Assembly (NCBI GenBank): GCA_043774925.1
Contig: JAYVSZ010000031.1
Coordinates: 62,001 to 126,000, forward strand
Length of the DNA stretch: 64,000 bases
Direction of reading: 5' to 3'
DNA from: JAYVSZ01 sp043774925
GTDB taxonomy: Bacteria; Pseudomonadota; Gammaproteobacteria; Burkholderiales; Methylophilaceae
In this document: one piece after another, positions 7,383 to 15,192 of the stretch
How positions within the stretch are numbered: position 1 is the stretch's first letter
Layout: each line of letters opens with the position of its first letter
Notes under the pieces: model-generated
The model's database searches: none
What the model was told of the DNA's origin: nothing
The model's input: only the letters and a program-made list of their open reading frames with translations
Translations under genes and position numbers: made by a program

Positions 7383-9434
7383 ATGAAAAACTTAGCAAAA
7401 CGCCGCCTTCTAGACCGCGACATAAGCACCTTGAGCTTTAACCAGCGCGTTCTCTCCCTTGCCCAGCGCGAGGATTACCCTTTGTTAGAACGCTTGCGCT
7501 TTTTGTGTATCGTCGCCTCCAATTTAGATGAATTTTTTGAGGTGCGCATGGCGCAGCACCTAGAGGCCATGCGTAAAGATGAGACACAAGGCGCATTTAC
7601 CACCCAGACTTATCACGATATCACCGCCAAAGCGCAGGAATTGGTCGAGCAAAAATACCGCCTTTTTGCGGACGAGCTGATGCCAGCGTTGGAAAAAAGC
7701 GGTGTATCGCTGATTTCTGGACATTTGCGCACCGTTGAGCAAGAGCGCTGGGTAGCAAAATACTTTCAAACCGATGTCAAACCTTTGTTGCTGCCCGTTG
7801 CGTTGGATCCGTCGCACCCATTTCCGCAAGTCGCGAACAAGTCTTTGAATTTTATTGTAAAACTTGCTAAAAAATCGAAAAAAGAACAAGTGATTGCTAT
7901 CGTGCGCGTACCGCGCGCTTTGCCGCGCATTATTCGCTTGCCAGATAGATTGAGCAATAAAAAACAATGTTTCGTGTCGCTCACTAGTGTCATTCGCGCG
8001 CATTTAGAGGATTTATTTGAGGGCGAGAAAATTTTGCATTATGCGCAGTTTCGCGTCACGCGTAACTCAGATTTGTCGGTCGATGAAGATGATGTCATCA
8101 ACCTACGCACCGCACTGCGACTAGAGTTAGCGCATCGCCCATTCGGCGAAGCGGTGCGACTGGAAGTGACTGACGATTGTCATGAGGAACTCGCAAGCTT
8201 CTTGCTTGAACAGTTTTCCTTGCCAGAATCCGCTTTGTACCGCGTGCACGGCCCAGTTAATTTGGGCAGATTAATACAGCTACCCGACATGGCAGCAATC
8301 GCCAAACTCACCTTTCCGCCTTATTCACCCGCTTGGCCTAAAGCACTCTCACAAAAAGAGTCGCTATTTACCCAATTAAAACAGAGAGATATTCTCATTC
8401 ATCAGCCGTATGAAAGCTTTGAGGCGGTACTGCAATTACTGCAAGAAGCGGTAGAGGATGAGCATGTGTTGGCCATTCGGCAAACGATTTACCGCACTGG
8501 CGCAGACCCCCGATTATTAAAACTTTTGCAAGAAGCGGTGCGCCGCGGCAAAGAGGTTTTGGTGGTGGTGGAGCTGAAAGCGCGTTTCGACGAAGAATCT
8601 AACATCAACTGGGCGGAAGCGCTGGAATCGATTGGCGCGCAAGTGGTATATGGCATTGTTGGCTTAAAAACGCACGCCAAAATGCTGCTCATCATGCGCC
8701 TTGAAGGCCATACTATCAAGCGCTACGCGCATCTTTCTACTGGCAATTACAATCCGCGCACTGCCAAGTTGTATACCGACATTTGCATGCTCACCAGCGA
8801 CCTCACAATCACGCGCGAGATGGATTATGTGTTCCGGCATCTGACCAGCCAAATGCCATTGCCGCCAATGCGCAAATTGCTGGTGGCGCCATTTAATTTG
8901 CACAGCACCATGCTGAGGTACATTAAAGCCGCTAGCAGTGCCGTTGCTAAAGGAAAGTCCGCCAAAATTATCATTAAAATAAATTCGCTGACTGATGAAG
9001 CTTTAGTCATCGCGCTGATGGAAGCCGCAAGAAAAGGCGTTGAAATCGATTTAATCGTGAGAGGCGCATGCATATTGCCTGTCGGAGCACCGGGCTTAAA
9101 TGGCCGTATTCGCGTGCGCTCTGTGATTGGCCGCTTTTTGGAGCATTCTCGCGTGTTTTATTTCGACATTAACGGCAAAGTCAATATTTGGCTTTCTAGC
9201 GCGGATTGGATGAGCAGAAACATGTTGCGCCGTGTGGAAATCGCTTGGCCAATCCTTGGCGCAGAACTGCAAAAACGCATTGTAGATGATTGTTTAACGC
9301 CCTATTTGCAGGACAATCAAGACGCCTGGGTATTAACTGACAGTGGCAAATATCAAGCTACAAAAACACTTAAACAGTCAGAAAGTAAGGCGCTTTCCGC
9401 ACAAGCTTATTTGATGCAACTGCATAGTAAATAA
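7383..9434 (+). CDS. ppk1: Polyphosphate kinase 1
   Basis: PPK1 reversibly polymerises the gamma-phosphate of ATP into polyphosphate. The 683-residue protein shows the family order: the N domain (RDISTLSFNQRVLSLA, LRFLCIVASNLDEFFEVRMA), the head domain, and two PLD-like catalytic domains. The phosphoacceptor histidine region is YAHLSTGNYNPRTAKLYTD, with THAKMLL and LEHSRVFYF also present. I place the start at ATG 7383, because the family begins about 10 residues before the LSFN motif. A longer in-frame TTG at 7338 lies within the Pho box and upstream of the -10. With that -10 the leader would be only a few bases long. It overlaps sixA by one base (TAATG), so the two are translationally coupled. 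Confidence 0.95.
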   Translation: MKNLAKRRLLDRDISTLSFNQRVLSLAQREDYPLLERLRFLCIVASNLDEFFEVRMAQHLEAMRKDETQGAFTTQTYHDITAKAQELVEQKYRLFADELMPALEKSGVSLISGHLRTVEQERWVAKYFQTDVKPLLLPVALDPSHPFPQVANKSLNFIVKLAKKSKKEQVIAIVRVPRALPRIIRLPDRLSNKKQCFVSLTSVIRAHLEDLFEGEKILHYAQFRVTRNSDLSVDEDDVINLRTALRLELAHRPFGEAVRLEVTDDCHEELASFLLEQFSLPESALYRVHGPVNLGRLIQLPDMAAIAKLTFPPYSPAWPKALSQKESLFTQLKQRDILIHQPYESFEAVLQLLQEAVEDEHVLAIRQTIYRTGADPRLLKLLQEAVRRGKEVLVVVELKARFDEESNINWAEALESIGAQVVYGIVGLKTHAKMLLIMRLEGHTIKRYAHLSTGNYNPRTAKLYTDICMLTSDLTITREMDYVFRHLTSQMPLPPMRKLLVAPFNLHSTMLRYIKAASSAVAKGKSAKIIIKINSLTDEALVIALMEAARKGVEIDLIVRGACILPVGAPGLNGRIRVRSVIGRFLEHSRVFYFDINGKVNIWLSSADWMSRNMLRRVEIAWPILGAELQKRIVDDCLTPYLQDNQDAWVLTDSGKYQATKTLKQSESKALSAQAYLMQLHSK

Positions 9435-9943
9435 TGCCGTTAAATTACCAAAATATACTGCTTTGGCGACATGCGATTGCAGAGGATTTAGCTGATTTTG
9501 ATGATTTGGACAGCGCGCGGCCTTTGAGTAAAAAAGGCCTAAAACAGGCGGATAAAATGGCATGTTGGCTAACAAGCAATATGCCAAAAGACACGCTAAT
9601 CATTAGTAGCAACGCACTTAGAGCCGAGCAGACTGCCCAAGCACTCGGCCAAGAATACATTGTGCTTGCAAGCTTGGCACCAGGCGCAACGCTTGCATCG
9701 GCGCTACAGACCATTTGCGATTTATCAAAAAATAATCTACATAGCGAAAATTTGCTAGTGGTCGGTCATCAGCCTTGGCTGGGCTTGCTAGCCGCACAAC
9801 TACTCAACTTGCCAAACCATTTGCCAGAAAACGCTAAAGAAATCAGCATTAAAAAAGGTGCCGTATGGTGGTTTAAACGGTCGAACTCTCAAGAAAATCA
9901 ACCGTTTAAATTATTTACCGTACTCGCACCCAGCCTTCTTTAG
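9434..9943 (+). CDS. sixA: SixA-type phosphohistidine phosphatase
   Basis: This 169-residue member of the histidine phosphatase superfamily carries the catalytic RHG-like motif at its N-terminus (LLWRHAIAEDLADFDD; R and H near residues 13-14). SARPLSKKGLKQADKMA follows, then the second catalytic His region VVGHQPWLGLLAAQL. Members remove phosphate from phosphohistidine proteins such as the ArcB HPt domain and PTS components. The ATG overlaps the ppk1 stop (TAATG), so it depends on the ppk1 promoter. Its coupling to PPK1, which works through a phosphohistidine intermediate, is suggestive but unproven. Its last 70 bases contain two arms of an inverted repeat shared with the next gene's promoter. 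Confidence 0.9.
   Translation: MPLNYQNILLWRHAIAEDLADFDDLDSARPLSKKGLKQADKMACWLTSNMPKDTLIISSNALRAEQTAQALGQEYIVLASLAPGATLASALQTICDLSKNNLHSENLLVVGHQPWLGLLAAQLLNLPNHLPENAKEISIKKGAVWWFKRSNSQENQPFKLFTVLAPSLL
9872..9910. repeat. Inverted repeat TTTAAACGGT...ACCGTTTAAA, copy 1 (inside sixA)
   Basis: TTTAAACGGT (9872-9881) and its exact reverse complement ACCGTTTAAA (9901-9910) are separated by 19 bp, inside the final codons of sixA. The same 10-bp arms form the palindrome at 10466-10498, on the other side of the intervening gene. A shared DNA-binding site is the simplest reading. Confidence 0.65.
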
Positions 9944-9954
9944 CACCTAGTCTT

Positions 9955-9977
9955 CTTTAAGGCATGTTTACTTAAAG
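9955..9977. terminator. Hairpin between convergent sixA and the Lys/Pro/Ala-rich gene
   Basis: CTTTAAG (9955-9961) and CTTAAAG (9971-9977) form a perfect 7-bp stem with a 9-base loop in the 37-base gap between two convergent genes. On the plus strand it is followed by a T-rich stretch (TTTATTTCTTTTTT). A bidirectional terminator is likely. Confidence 0.45.
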
Positions 9978-9980
9978 GCT

Positions 9981-10454
9981 TTATTTCTTTTTTGGACGAC
10001 CTGTTTTAATCACAGGCACATTTGCCAAGGATATTTTCAAGGTGTTGTCACTCATCGCCACTAGCAATTTAATGCCTGCGCGTAGCAACTCACTTTTCTT
10101 CGCAGGCTGACCCAGTGCTGTTAAGCGCGCTTTTAACAGCGTTAACTGCGCATATTCATCTTTCGGCATGGTAAAGCTGTCTCGTTCCATTTTCACTTTG
10201 TGTGTCTTTGCTTTTGGCGCAGGTTTCGCCTTAGCTGCTGGCTTGGCTTTGGCGGCAGGTTTAGCTACCACTTTAGTTAGCACAGGTTTGGCCGCCACAG
10301 GTTTGGTTGCTACTGGTTTTTTTACGATTGACTTTTTTGCCACCACTTTTACTGGTGCAGGTTTAACAGCTGGCTTAGCTTCAGCTTTGATTTCTGGCTT
10401 TGCAACTTTTAAGCCGAGTGCCTCGGCTTGCATTGGCGATATTTTAGACATCAT
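9981..10454 (-). CDS. Lys/Pro/Ala-rich protein with C-terminal putative ribbon-helix-helix domain
   Basis: This is an unrecognised protein of about 157 residues. Residues 15-90 are a low-complexity basic arm of KPA/KPV/AKPA repeats, like histone H1 tails or the AlgP/PhaF arms. Residues about 92-140 look folded: a strand (RDSFTMPKDEYAQL), a helix (LLKARLTALG) and a second helix (KKSELLRAGIKLLVAM), which resembles a ribbon-helix-helix DNA-binding module. The end is basic (TGRPKKK). Three possible starts stand together (GTG 10457, ATG 10454, ATG 10451); the AAGGA site favours the ATGs. A 33-bp near-perfect palindrome lies directly upstream. Between ppk1-sixA and ppx, the lysine arm could bind polyphosphate or DNA. 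That role is inference; no known function is assigned. Confidence 0.7.
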   Translation of the reverse strand: MMSKISPMQAEALGLKVAKPEIKAEAKPAVKPAPVKVVAKKSIVKKPVATKPVAAKPVLTKVVAKPAAKAKPAAKAKPAPKAKTHKVKMERDSFTMPKDEYAQLTLLKARLTALGQPAKKSELLRAGIKLLVAMSDNTLKISLANVPVIKTGRPKKK

Positions 10455-10465
10455 CACATTCCTTT

Positions 10466-10498
10466 TTTAAACGGTGTAAACAGTTTATACCGTTTAAA
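10466..10498. promoter_or_regulatory. 33-bp near-perfect palindrome upstream of the ribbon-helix-helix gene
   Basis: TTTAAACGGT (10466-10475) and ACCGTTTAAA (10489-10498) are exact inverted arms. The 13-bp centre is itself almost symmetric, so 15 of 16 position pairs match. It lies about 10 bp upstream of the start codons, next to the ribosome site, as expected of an autoregulatory operator. The arms are identical to those in sixA at 9872-9910. Confidence 0.7.
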
Positions 10499-10534
10499 TT
10501 AAAATTACAAGTCTATAAACCCATGCTAGGCAAG

Positions 10535-12058
10535 TTATATGGGCGAAATAATGACCATTAAATTCCAATTGGTCTTTTGCCAAGAAATCACTTCTTCTTC
10601 CAACAAATAGGCGGTTTGCGGATGCCTTTGCAGCCAAGCTTGCGAGGTATTGAGCTGAAGTGAATTGTCGTGCAAGTGCAAGCTAATGCCCTTAAGTTCA
10701 GGCTTGTTGCGCGAGTGACAAAGAATCACCGCCAACCTGATACAGGCTAGAATTACAATAAAACTGTTGTCGTTAGCTGCTAAATCTAGCTTTTTTAACT
10801 TGCCATGATGCCCAAGCACCAACAGGCTTAATCGATGCAACTCGCTTTGCGAAAAGCCCATCAGCTCTGAGTTATCAATCATATAAGCACCATGCCGATG
10901 CGATTCAGTATGCGAAATCGCGCTGCCAATTTCGTGGCATTGCGCTGCCCAGCCCAGCATTCTTCTTTGCTCGCCTAATGCCTGTTCGCTTAGATTTAAA
11001 TCATTTGCAAGCATGTCGAACAGATAAAACGCAGCGTCTTTTACATTAGCCGCTTGCACCGCATTGGCAGAAAAGCGGTTCGCCAACAACTTAATGGATG
11101 CTTCGCGAATATCGCTCATTTCATGCTGCGCCTCATCCACCATGTCGTATAGCAAGCCGTGCCTAAGCGCACCGTTTGCCACCAGCATCGTGTCGATTTT
11201 CAACAAATCAAACACCGCTAGCAGCACGCTTAACCCGCCGCCGATGACCGCCTTACGGTCATCTCTCAACCCTGCCAACTTCACGCGATCTGCATGCTTG
11301 GCGCGCACCAGCTCGCTACGCAACCAATCTAAGCCTTTTTTCGTGACTTGACCTGATTTAAAGCCTGCTAAAGTAAGCACATCTGCAATCGCCCCTACCG
11401 TGCCAGATGCGCCGTAGGCCACGTCCCAGTGTTGATGACGATAGGTATCAGCAACCGCATCCAAAAAGGATTCTGCGGCGATTTCGGCACGAAAAAAATG
11501 CTGCTCAGTCAGTTCGCCATTTGGGAAATACTTGAGCGACCACGCCACCGATCCCACGCGCAAGGAATCTGTGGTGTGCGCGGTGAACTGTTGGCCTAAA
11601 ATAAACTCTGTTGAACGCCCGCCAATATCAATCACCAGGCGGCGTTCGTCGGATTGCGGCAATAAACGGCTCACGCCTTGGTAAATCAGGCGCGCTTCTT
11701 CCACGCCAGAAATCACTTCGATTTTGTAGCCCAGTGCTTTGTTCGCTAACTTAATAAATTCATCGCGATTGCGCGCCTCACGCAAGGTTTGTGTGGCTGC
11801 CGCACGCACGTGCTCTGGTGGAATGCCTTTGAGCGATTCCGCAAACCGCGCCAAACACTTTAGGCCACGCGCTATCGCTTCTGGTTTCAGGTTACGGTCC
11901 GCATCCAAATCGGCGCCCTGACGCACCGCTTCTTTAATATATTCTACGCGTTGTATTTGGCCGCCGTCATAACGACCAATTTCCAAGCGAAAGCTATTAG
12001 AGCCTAAATCTACCGCCGCGAGCAATGTTTCGGAATTAATAATATTGTTTTTTGCCAT
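10535..12058 (-). CDS. ppx: Exopolyphosphatase Ppx/GppA
   Basis: This 507-residue exopolyphosphatase or pppGpp phosphohydrolase removes terminal phosphates from polyphosphate. The actin/Hsp70-type fold is shown by the N-terminal AAVDLGSNSFRLEIGRY motif, then IYQGVSRLLP, LVIDIGGRSTEFILG (second phosphate-binding motif) and VIGGGLSVLLAVFD. The C-terminal part (from about residue 320, with CHEIGSAISH and LVLGHHGK) matches the HD-like domain of longer Ppx proteins. TATAAA and AAGG lie just upstream of the ATG. It is on the strand opposite ppk1, so synthesis and breakdown of polyphosphate are transcribed separately. No Pho-box-like repeat was seen in its short upstream region. Confidence 0.93.
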   Translation of the reverse strand: MAKNNIINSETLLAAVDLGSNSFRLEIGRYDGGQIQRVEYIKEAVRQGADLDADRNLKPEAIARGLKCLARFAESLKGIPPEHVRAAATQTLREARNRDEFIKLANKALGYKIEVISGVEEARLIYQGVSRLLPQSDERRLVIDIGGRSTEFILGQQFTAHTTDSLRVGSVAWSLKYFPNGELTEQHFFRAEIAAESFLDAVADTYRHQHWDVAYGASGTVGAIADVLTLAGFKSGQVTKKGLDWLRSELVRAKHADRVKLAGLRDDRKAVIGGGLSVLLAVFDLLKIDTMLVANGALRHGLLYDMVDEAQHEMSDIREASIKLLANRFSANAVQAANVKDAAFYLFDMLANDLNLSEQALGEQRRMLGWAAQCHEIGSAISHTESHRHGAYMIDNSELMGFSQSELHRLSLLVLGHHGKLKKLDLAANDNSFIVILACIRLAVILCHSRNKPELKGISLHLHDNSLQLNTSQAWLQRHPQTAYLLEEEVISWQKTNWNLMVIISPI

Positions 12059-12138
12059 GCCTTATTTATAGCATATTAAAAACAAATCGTGCTTACATCA
12101 AAAAAATATTTAAAAAATATTACTCTTGTACGCGCGAA

Positions 12139-13293
12139 TTATTTTTGACGAATGCTCCCGTAATAATTCACCATGCGCTCAGCCTGCACGCTCGCTGTCC
12201 AACGATTTTGTGCATATTTTTTTGCTTTTTCGCCAAGCGTTTTACGCTTTTCTGGATGCGTAATTAAGTCGCTGACTTTATCAGCAAAGCCCTGAATATC
12301 ATCTGGCGCTATCATGGCACCTTCGCCCTCAACCAATATTGACGCGGTTCCCAGCTCAGCAATCGCCACCACGGGCGTGCCTTGCGCCATCGCCTCCAGC
12401 AGTACCAAGCCTTGCGTTTCGCTTTTTGAGGCAAACACAAAAATATCTGCCGCGTTGTAACAAGCGTTAAGCTCGGTATTACGATCTAAATAGCCAATAA
12501 ACTTAATATTATTTTCTAAATTTAGTTTTTTAGCCAGTGCATGCAGCATTTTTTCCGCAGGACCTTCACCCGTCACCACCAACAACACTTCTGGATGTTG
12601 CGCGACCAAAAGTTTGGTTTTTTCTAACAAAAATGCGATGTTTTTTTCAAGCGCCACGCGGCCGACATACAGCAACATGTGTTTTTCATGACCAATCTTA
12701 TACTTTTCCCGAAAGGCCGCACCATCGGATGCTGCAAAGCTGTGTGCCTGCAAACCAGTTGGAATCACGTCTGCATGAATCGCCACGCCATAGCTACGCA
12801 GCACGTCCAGCATGGGCTGTGAGGGTGCAACAATGGCATCGACGGCATTGCATTGCCGTTTGGAAACAATGCGCGCAAGGCCACGCGCAAGCCGTTGTGG
12901 AATCCACGGCAGATAATGATGCAGATAATCCTCGAAAAAAGTGTGATATGTTTCAACACAAGGAATATTGAGTAATTTGGCCAGCTTTAAACCCAAATAA
13001 TGCGCCACAAACGGTGTTTGGATATGAATCAAATCATAGTTGGCAAGCTGCAACTCAGGCAGCAGTTTAAGCGCTTCACCGTATTTCATCAGCTTATCTT
13101 CAGGGTCAAAGTAAATACTACGCGCTGGCACACGCTTTACAAAGGATTCGTCATTGGCGTGATTGCCATAATCGGGTGCAATTAAATCTACCTGATGACC
13201 AAGTTGTTGCAATTGCCCAATAAAAGTACGAATGGAAGTTGATACGCCATTGACGCGCGGAAAATACACATCTGAAATATATAAAATTTTCAT
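12139..13293 (-). CDS. GT4-family glycosyltransferase, possibly glycolipid-forming
   Basis: This is a 384-residue GT-B fold glycosyltransferase. The N-terminal acceptor domain begins MKILYISDVYFPRVNGVSTS, and the glycosyl donor domain holds LLYVGRVALEKNIAFLLE and the E-x7-E motif in SETQGLVLLEAM (about residues 286-297). The N-terminal pattern with FPRVNGVSTS and the THTFFEDY-like segment is shared with glycosyltransferases that glucosylate diacylglycerol or mannosylate phosphatidylinositol-type acceptors. A divergent zinc phospholipase C-like gene with a Pho box is next door. A role in replacing phospholipids with glycolipids under phosphate limitation is therefore plausible, but substrate and sugar are not shown by the sequence. 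Confidence 0.75.
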   Translation of the reverse strand: MKILYISDVYFPRVNGVSTSIRTFIGQLQQLGHQVDLIAPDYGNHANDESFVKRVPARSIYFDPEDKLMKYGEALKLLPELQLANYDLIHIQTPFVAHYLGLKLAKLLNIPCVETYHTFFEDYLHHYLPWIPQRLARGLARIVSKRQCNAVDAIVAPSQPMLDVLRSYGVAIHADVIPTGLQAHSFAASDGAAFREKYKIGHEKHMLLYVGRVALEKNIAFLLEKTKLLVAQHPEVLLVVTGEGPAEKMLHALAKKLNLENNIKFIGYLDRNTELNACYNAADIFVFASKSETQGLVLLEAMAQGTPVVAIAELGTASILVEGEGAMIAPDDIQGFADKVSDLITHPEKRKTLGEKAKKYAQNRWTASVQAERMVNYYGSIRQK

Positions 13294-13381
13294 TGTTTAA
13301 TTAAATCAATCAGTTATATTAGGGTGATGTTAGCGTTTGAATGTGACAGCTTTGTGAATATGACAAAATTTATTGGCGCTT

Positions 13382-13410
13382 ACGTCATCAAAATATCACC
13401 TTAGCGTCAT
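13382..13410 (+). promoter_or_regulatory. Three-repeat Pho box before the phospholipase C-like gene
   Basis: ACGTCAT (13382-13388), ATATCAC (13393-13399) and GCGTCAT (13404-13410) follow an exact 11-bp period, as in extended PhoB boxes. The block ends 33 bp before the ATG at 13444. On the other strand two TGTCAT/TGTCAC half-sites stand 17 bp apart at about 13340-13365, facing the glycosyltransferase gene. Confidence 0.65.
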
Positions 13411-13443
13411 TTAACTTTAACAGTTGCATGGCACATTACGCCC

Positions 13444-14307
13444 ATGCAAAAGCGCAAATGGATTAGAAATATATTTTGGCTAGTGCCCTTGTGCCTATAT
13501 TCCATCGACGCCAACGCTTGGGGCTTGTTTACTCATGTATATTTCGCGCAGTCTTTATTGGCAAGCGTGCCCTTGCTGGACGACCGCTTTAGAGAGATTA
13601 TCAAAAAATTTCCCGAACACGTGATGGCAGGCGCTTGTTTGCCCGACTTAGCCGTTATCTCGAAAAAATTTATTACCACGCACCAATGGAGTAAAGCAGA
13701 ACTTTTGCTTATTTCAGCTAAGTGTGAAGAAGAAATGGCGATTGCCATCGGTTACGCCAGCCATTTATATGTAGATGTGATTGCGCACAACCACTTCGTT
13801 CCAGCGCATGAGGCGATGTGGATGAACGAAAGCATCTTCACGCATATCGCGGCAGAGTGGGCAATGGACGGGTATCTTGCAGCAAAAATCGCCCACACAC
13901 CAAGCCAGTTATTGATTAAGCACATTGACCAAATCAGCCATTTTGTTGCGCCCTGCTTCGATCAACACCATGCGCAAGTTAAAAAATCGCTTAAACATTT
14001 AGCCTATGCCGATAAATTGCTACGATGGGTGCTATTGCCTACGATAATTAATAAATATGTACAGCTGATGAAATCGGACAAGCATTTGCATTTTAGTTAT
14101 TACCTGGCTAAAACCGAACACGCGTTGCTGGAGTTTCACAAAGTGTTATCAGGCCACAGACCAAGCTGGGAGCCAGAGTTAGACAGCCGAGATGCAGGTC
14201 ACATGATGACTTGGAGAACGCGCTGTTTGGAAGAATTAAACGAAAATCACGCCTTGCCCATTCATTATTACAGCGGGCTAAAAGCGAAATACTTTTTAGA
14301 ACATTAA
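13444..14307 (+). CDS. Zinc-dependent phospholipase C-like secreted protein
   Basis: This 287-residue protein starts with a basic N-terminus and a hydrophobic signal segment ending near DANA/W (residues 1-25). The mature protein begins with WGLFTHVYF, resembling the Trp-His zinc ligands of the zinc-dependent phospholipase C family. HVMAGACLPDLAVI, GYASHLYVDVIAHNHFVP and FTHIAAEWAMDG follow, supplying further Asp/His/Glu ligands typical of that fold. It probably acts in the periplasm on phospholipids or another phosphate ester. Its 3' end overlaps the convergent PAP2 gene by 12 bases. The three-repeat Pho box upstream and the lipid genes around it suggest phosphate scavenging from membrane lipids. 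Confidence 0.72.
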   Translation: MQKRKWIRNIFWLVPLCLYSIDANAWGLFTHVYFAQSLLASVPLLDDRFREIIKKFPEHVMAGACLPDLAVISKKFITTHQWSKAELLLISAKCEEEMAIAIGYASHLYVDVIAHNHFVPAHEAMWMNESIFTHIAAEWAMDGYLAAKIAHTPSQLLIKHIDQISHFVAPCFDQHHAQVKKSLKHLAYADKLLRWVLLPTIINKYVQLMKSDKHLHFSYYLAKTEHALLEFHKVLSGHRPSWEPELDSRDAGHMMTWRTRCLEELNENHALPIHYYSGLKAKYFLEH

Positions 14308-14835
14308 TGGAATAGATAAACTAGAAACTGTAGCGCCAATCACCGCACCAGCCAGCACATCGCTTGGGTAATGCAAGCCAAGAATCACGCGCGACATGCC
14401 TACCATGACCGTAAACGGAATTAACAACCAAGCCAGCATTGGAAAATAGGCAAGCGTGATGCCGCTAAATGCAACCGCATGCAGCGTGTGGCCAGAAGGA
14501 AAGCTAAATTTATCCAATGGCGTGCCTGAAAGCCAAACGTCTTGATGCACCTCGTATGGGCGTGGGCGCAGCGTTTTGCCTTTAAGCCATTTGTAAAGTA
14601 GGGTCGCAACCAGCCCCGTTAAGGCAATGTGTAGCACGGGAAGAAAGCCGTCACGACCTTGATTTAGCAATATTGCCGCCATGAGCGTGTACCAAAAAAC
14701 GCCATCGCCTAGGCGACTTATCAGCCTGAACCAGTAGCGTACAAGTCGATATTGGCTGGTGTGATTCACTTTGATGCACAACGCGCTGTCAAAGCGATTC
14801 ATCCAAAGCAGGTATAAACGCATTCTATCTGTCAT
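14296..14835 (-). CDS. PAP2-family membrane phosphatase
   Basis: This protein of about 179 residues has at least four membrane helices and the three PAP2 motifs: KGKTLRPRPYE (K-x6-RP) near residue 85, PSGHTLHAVAF (PSGH) near 114, and SRVILGLHYPSDVLAG (SR-x5-H-x3-D) near 150. Such enzymes dephosphorylate lipid phosphates such as phosphatidate, undecaprenyl diphosphate or phosphatidylglycerophosphate at the membrane. ATG 14835 is preferred over a GTG one codon upstream. With the phospholipase C-like gene it could process lipid head groups or recycle diacylglycerol. A strong Pho-box-like repeat lies upstream. Confidence 0.88.
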   Translation of the reverse strand: MTDRMRLYLLWMNRFDSALCIKVNHTSQYRLVRYWFRLISRLGDGVFWYTLMAAILLNQGRDGFLPVLHIALTGLVATLLYKWLKGKTLRPRPYEVHQDVWLSGTPLDKFSFPSGHTLHAVAFSGITLAYFPMLAWLLIPFTVMVGMSRVILGLHYPSDVLAGAVIGATVSSLSIPLMF

Positions 14836-14883
14836 CACAATTTAGCCTTTGCCACATCATTGACGCAAGAATGTCATTGCAAT

Positions 14884-14912
14884 GTGACCGTTTTATGAAG
14901 CTGAGATGAAAT
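14884..14912 (-). promoter_or_regulatory. Three-repeat Pho box before the PAP2 gene
   Basis: On the minus strand ATTTCAT (14912-14906), GCTTCAT (14901-14895) and CGGTCAC (14890-14884) are spaced at exactly 11 bp. The block ends 48 bp before the ATG. The first two units are weaker matches to CTGTCAT than the third. Confidence 0.55.
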
Positions 14913-15005
14913 TATGTTGAATACAATCATTAAGTTAAGACTAGAATAGGCGGTAACAAAAACGTCTTAATTTGTTGGGCGCTTGCGTCCTCATTTGTGC
15001 ACAAC

Positions 15006-15095
15006 TGGCGGAGAGCGAGAGATTCGAACTCTCGACAGAGTTGCCCCTGTGCCACCTTTCCAGGGTGGTGACTTAAACCGCTCATCCAGCTCTCC
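15006..15095 (-). tRNA. tRNA-Ser (anticodon GGA)
   Basis: The 90-base molecule has a GGAGAGC/GCTCTCC acceptor stem, discriminator G, an encoded CCA, a long variable arm, and a T-loop with GTTCGAATC. The anticodon arm has a CACC/GGTG stem and loop CTGGAAA, giving anticodon GGA, which reads UCC and UCU. The long variable arm and the acceptor sequence are those of a serine tRNA. Confidence 0.97.
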
Positions 15096-15192
15096 GCTGA
15101 TTTTTGGCCTTGCAGGAGGCGAATTATAGCCGATGATAACTAAAGTACGCTAGAAGAAGTACGCTAAAAGAAGTGCGCTACAAAATGAATTG

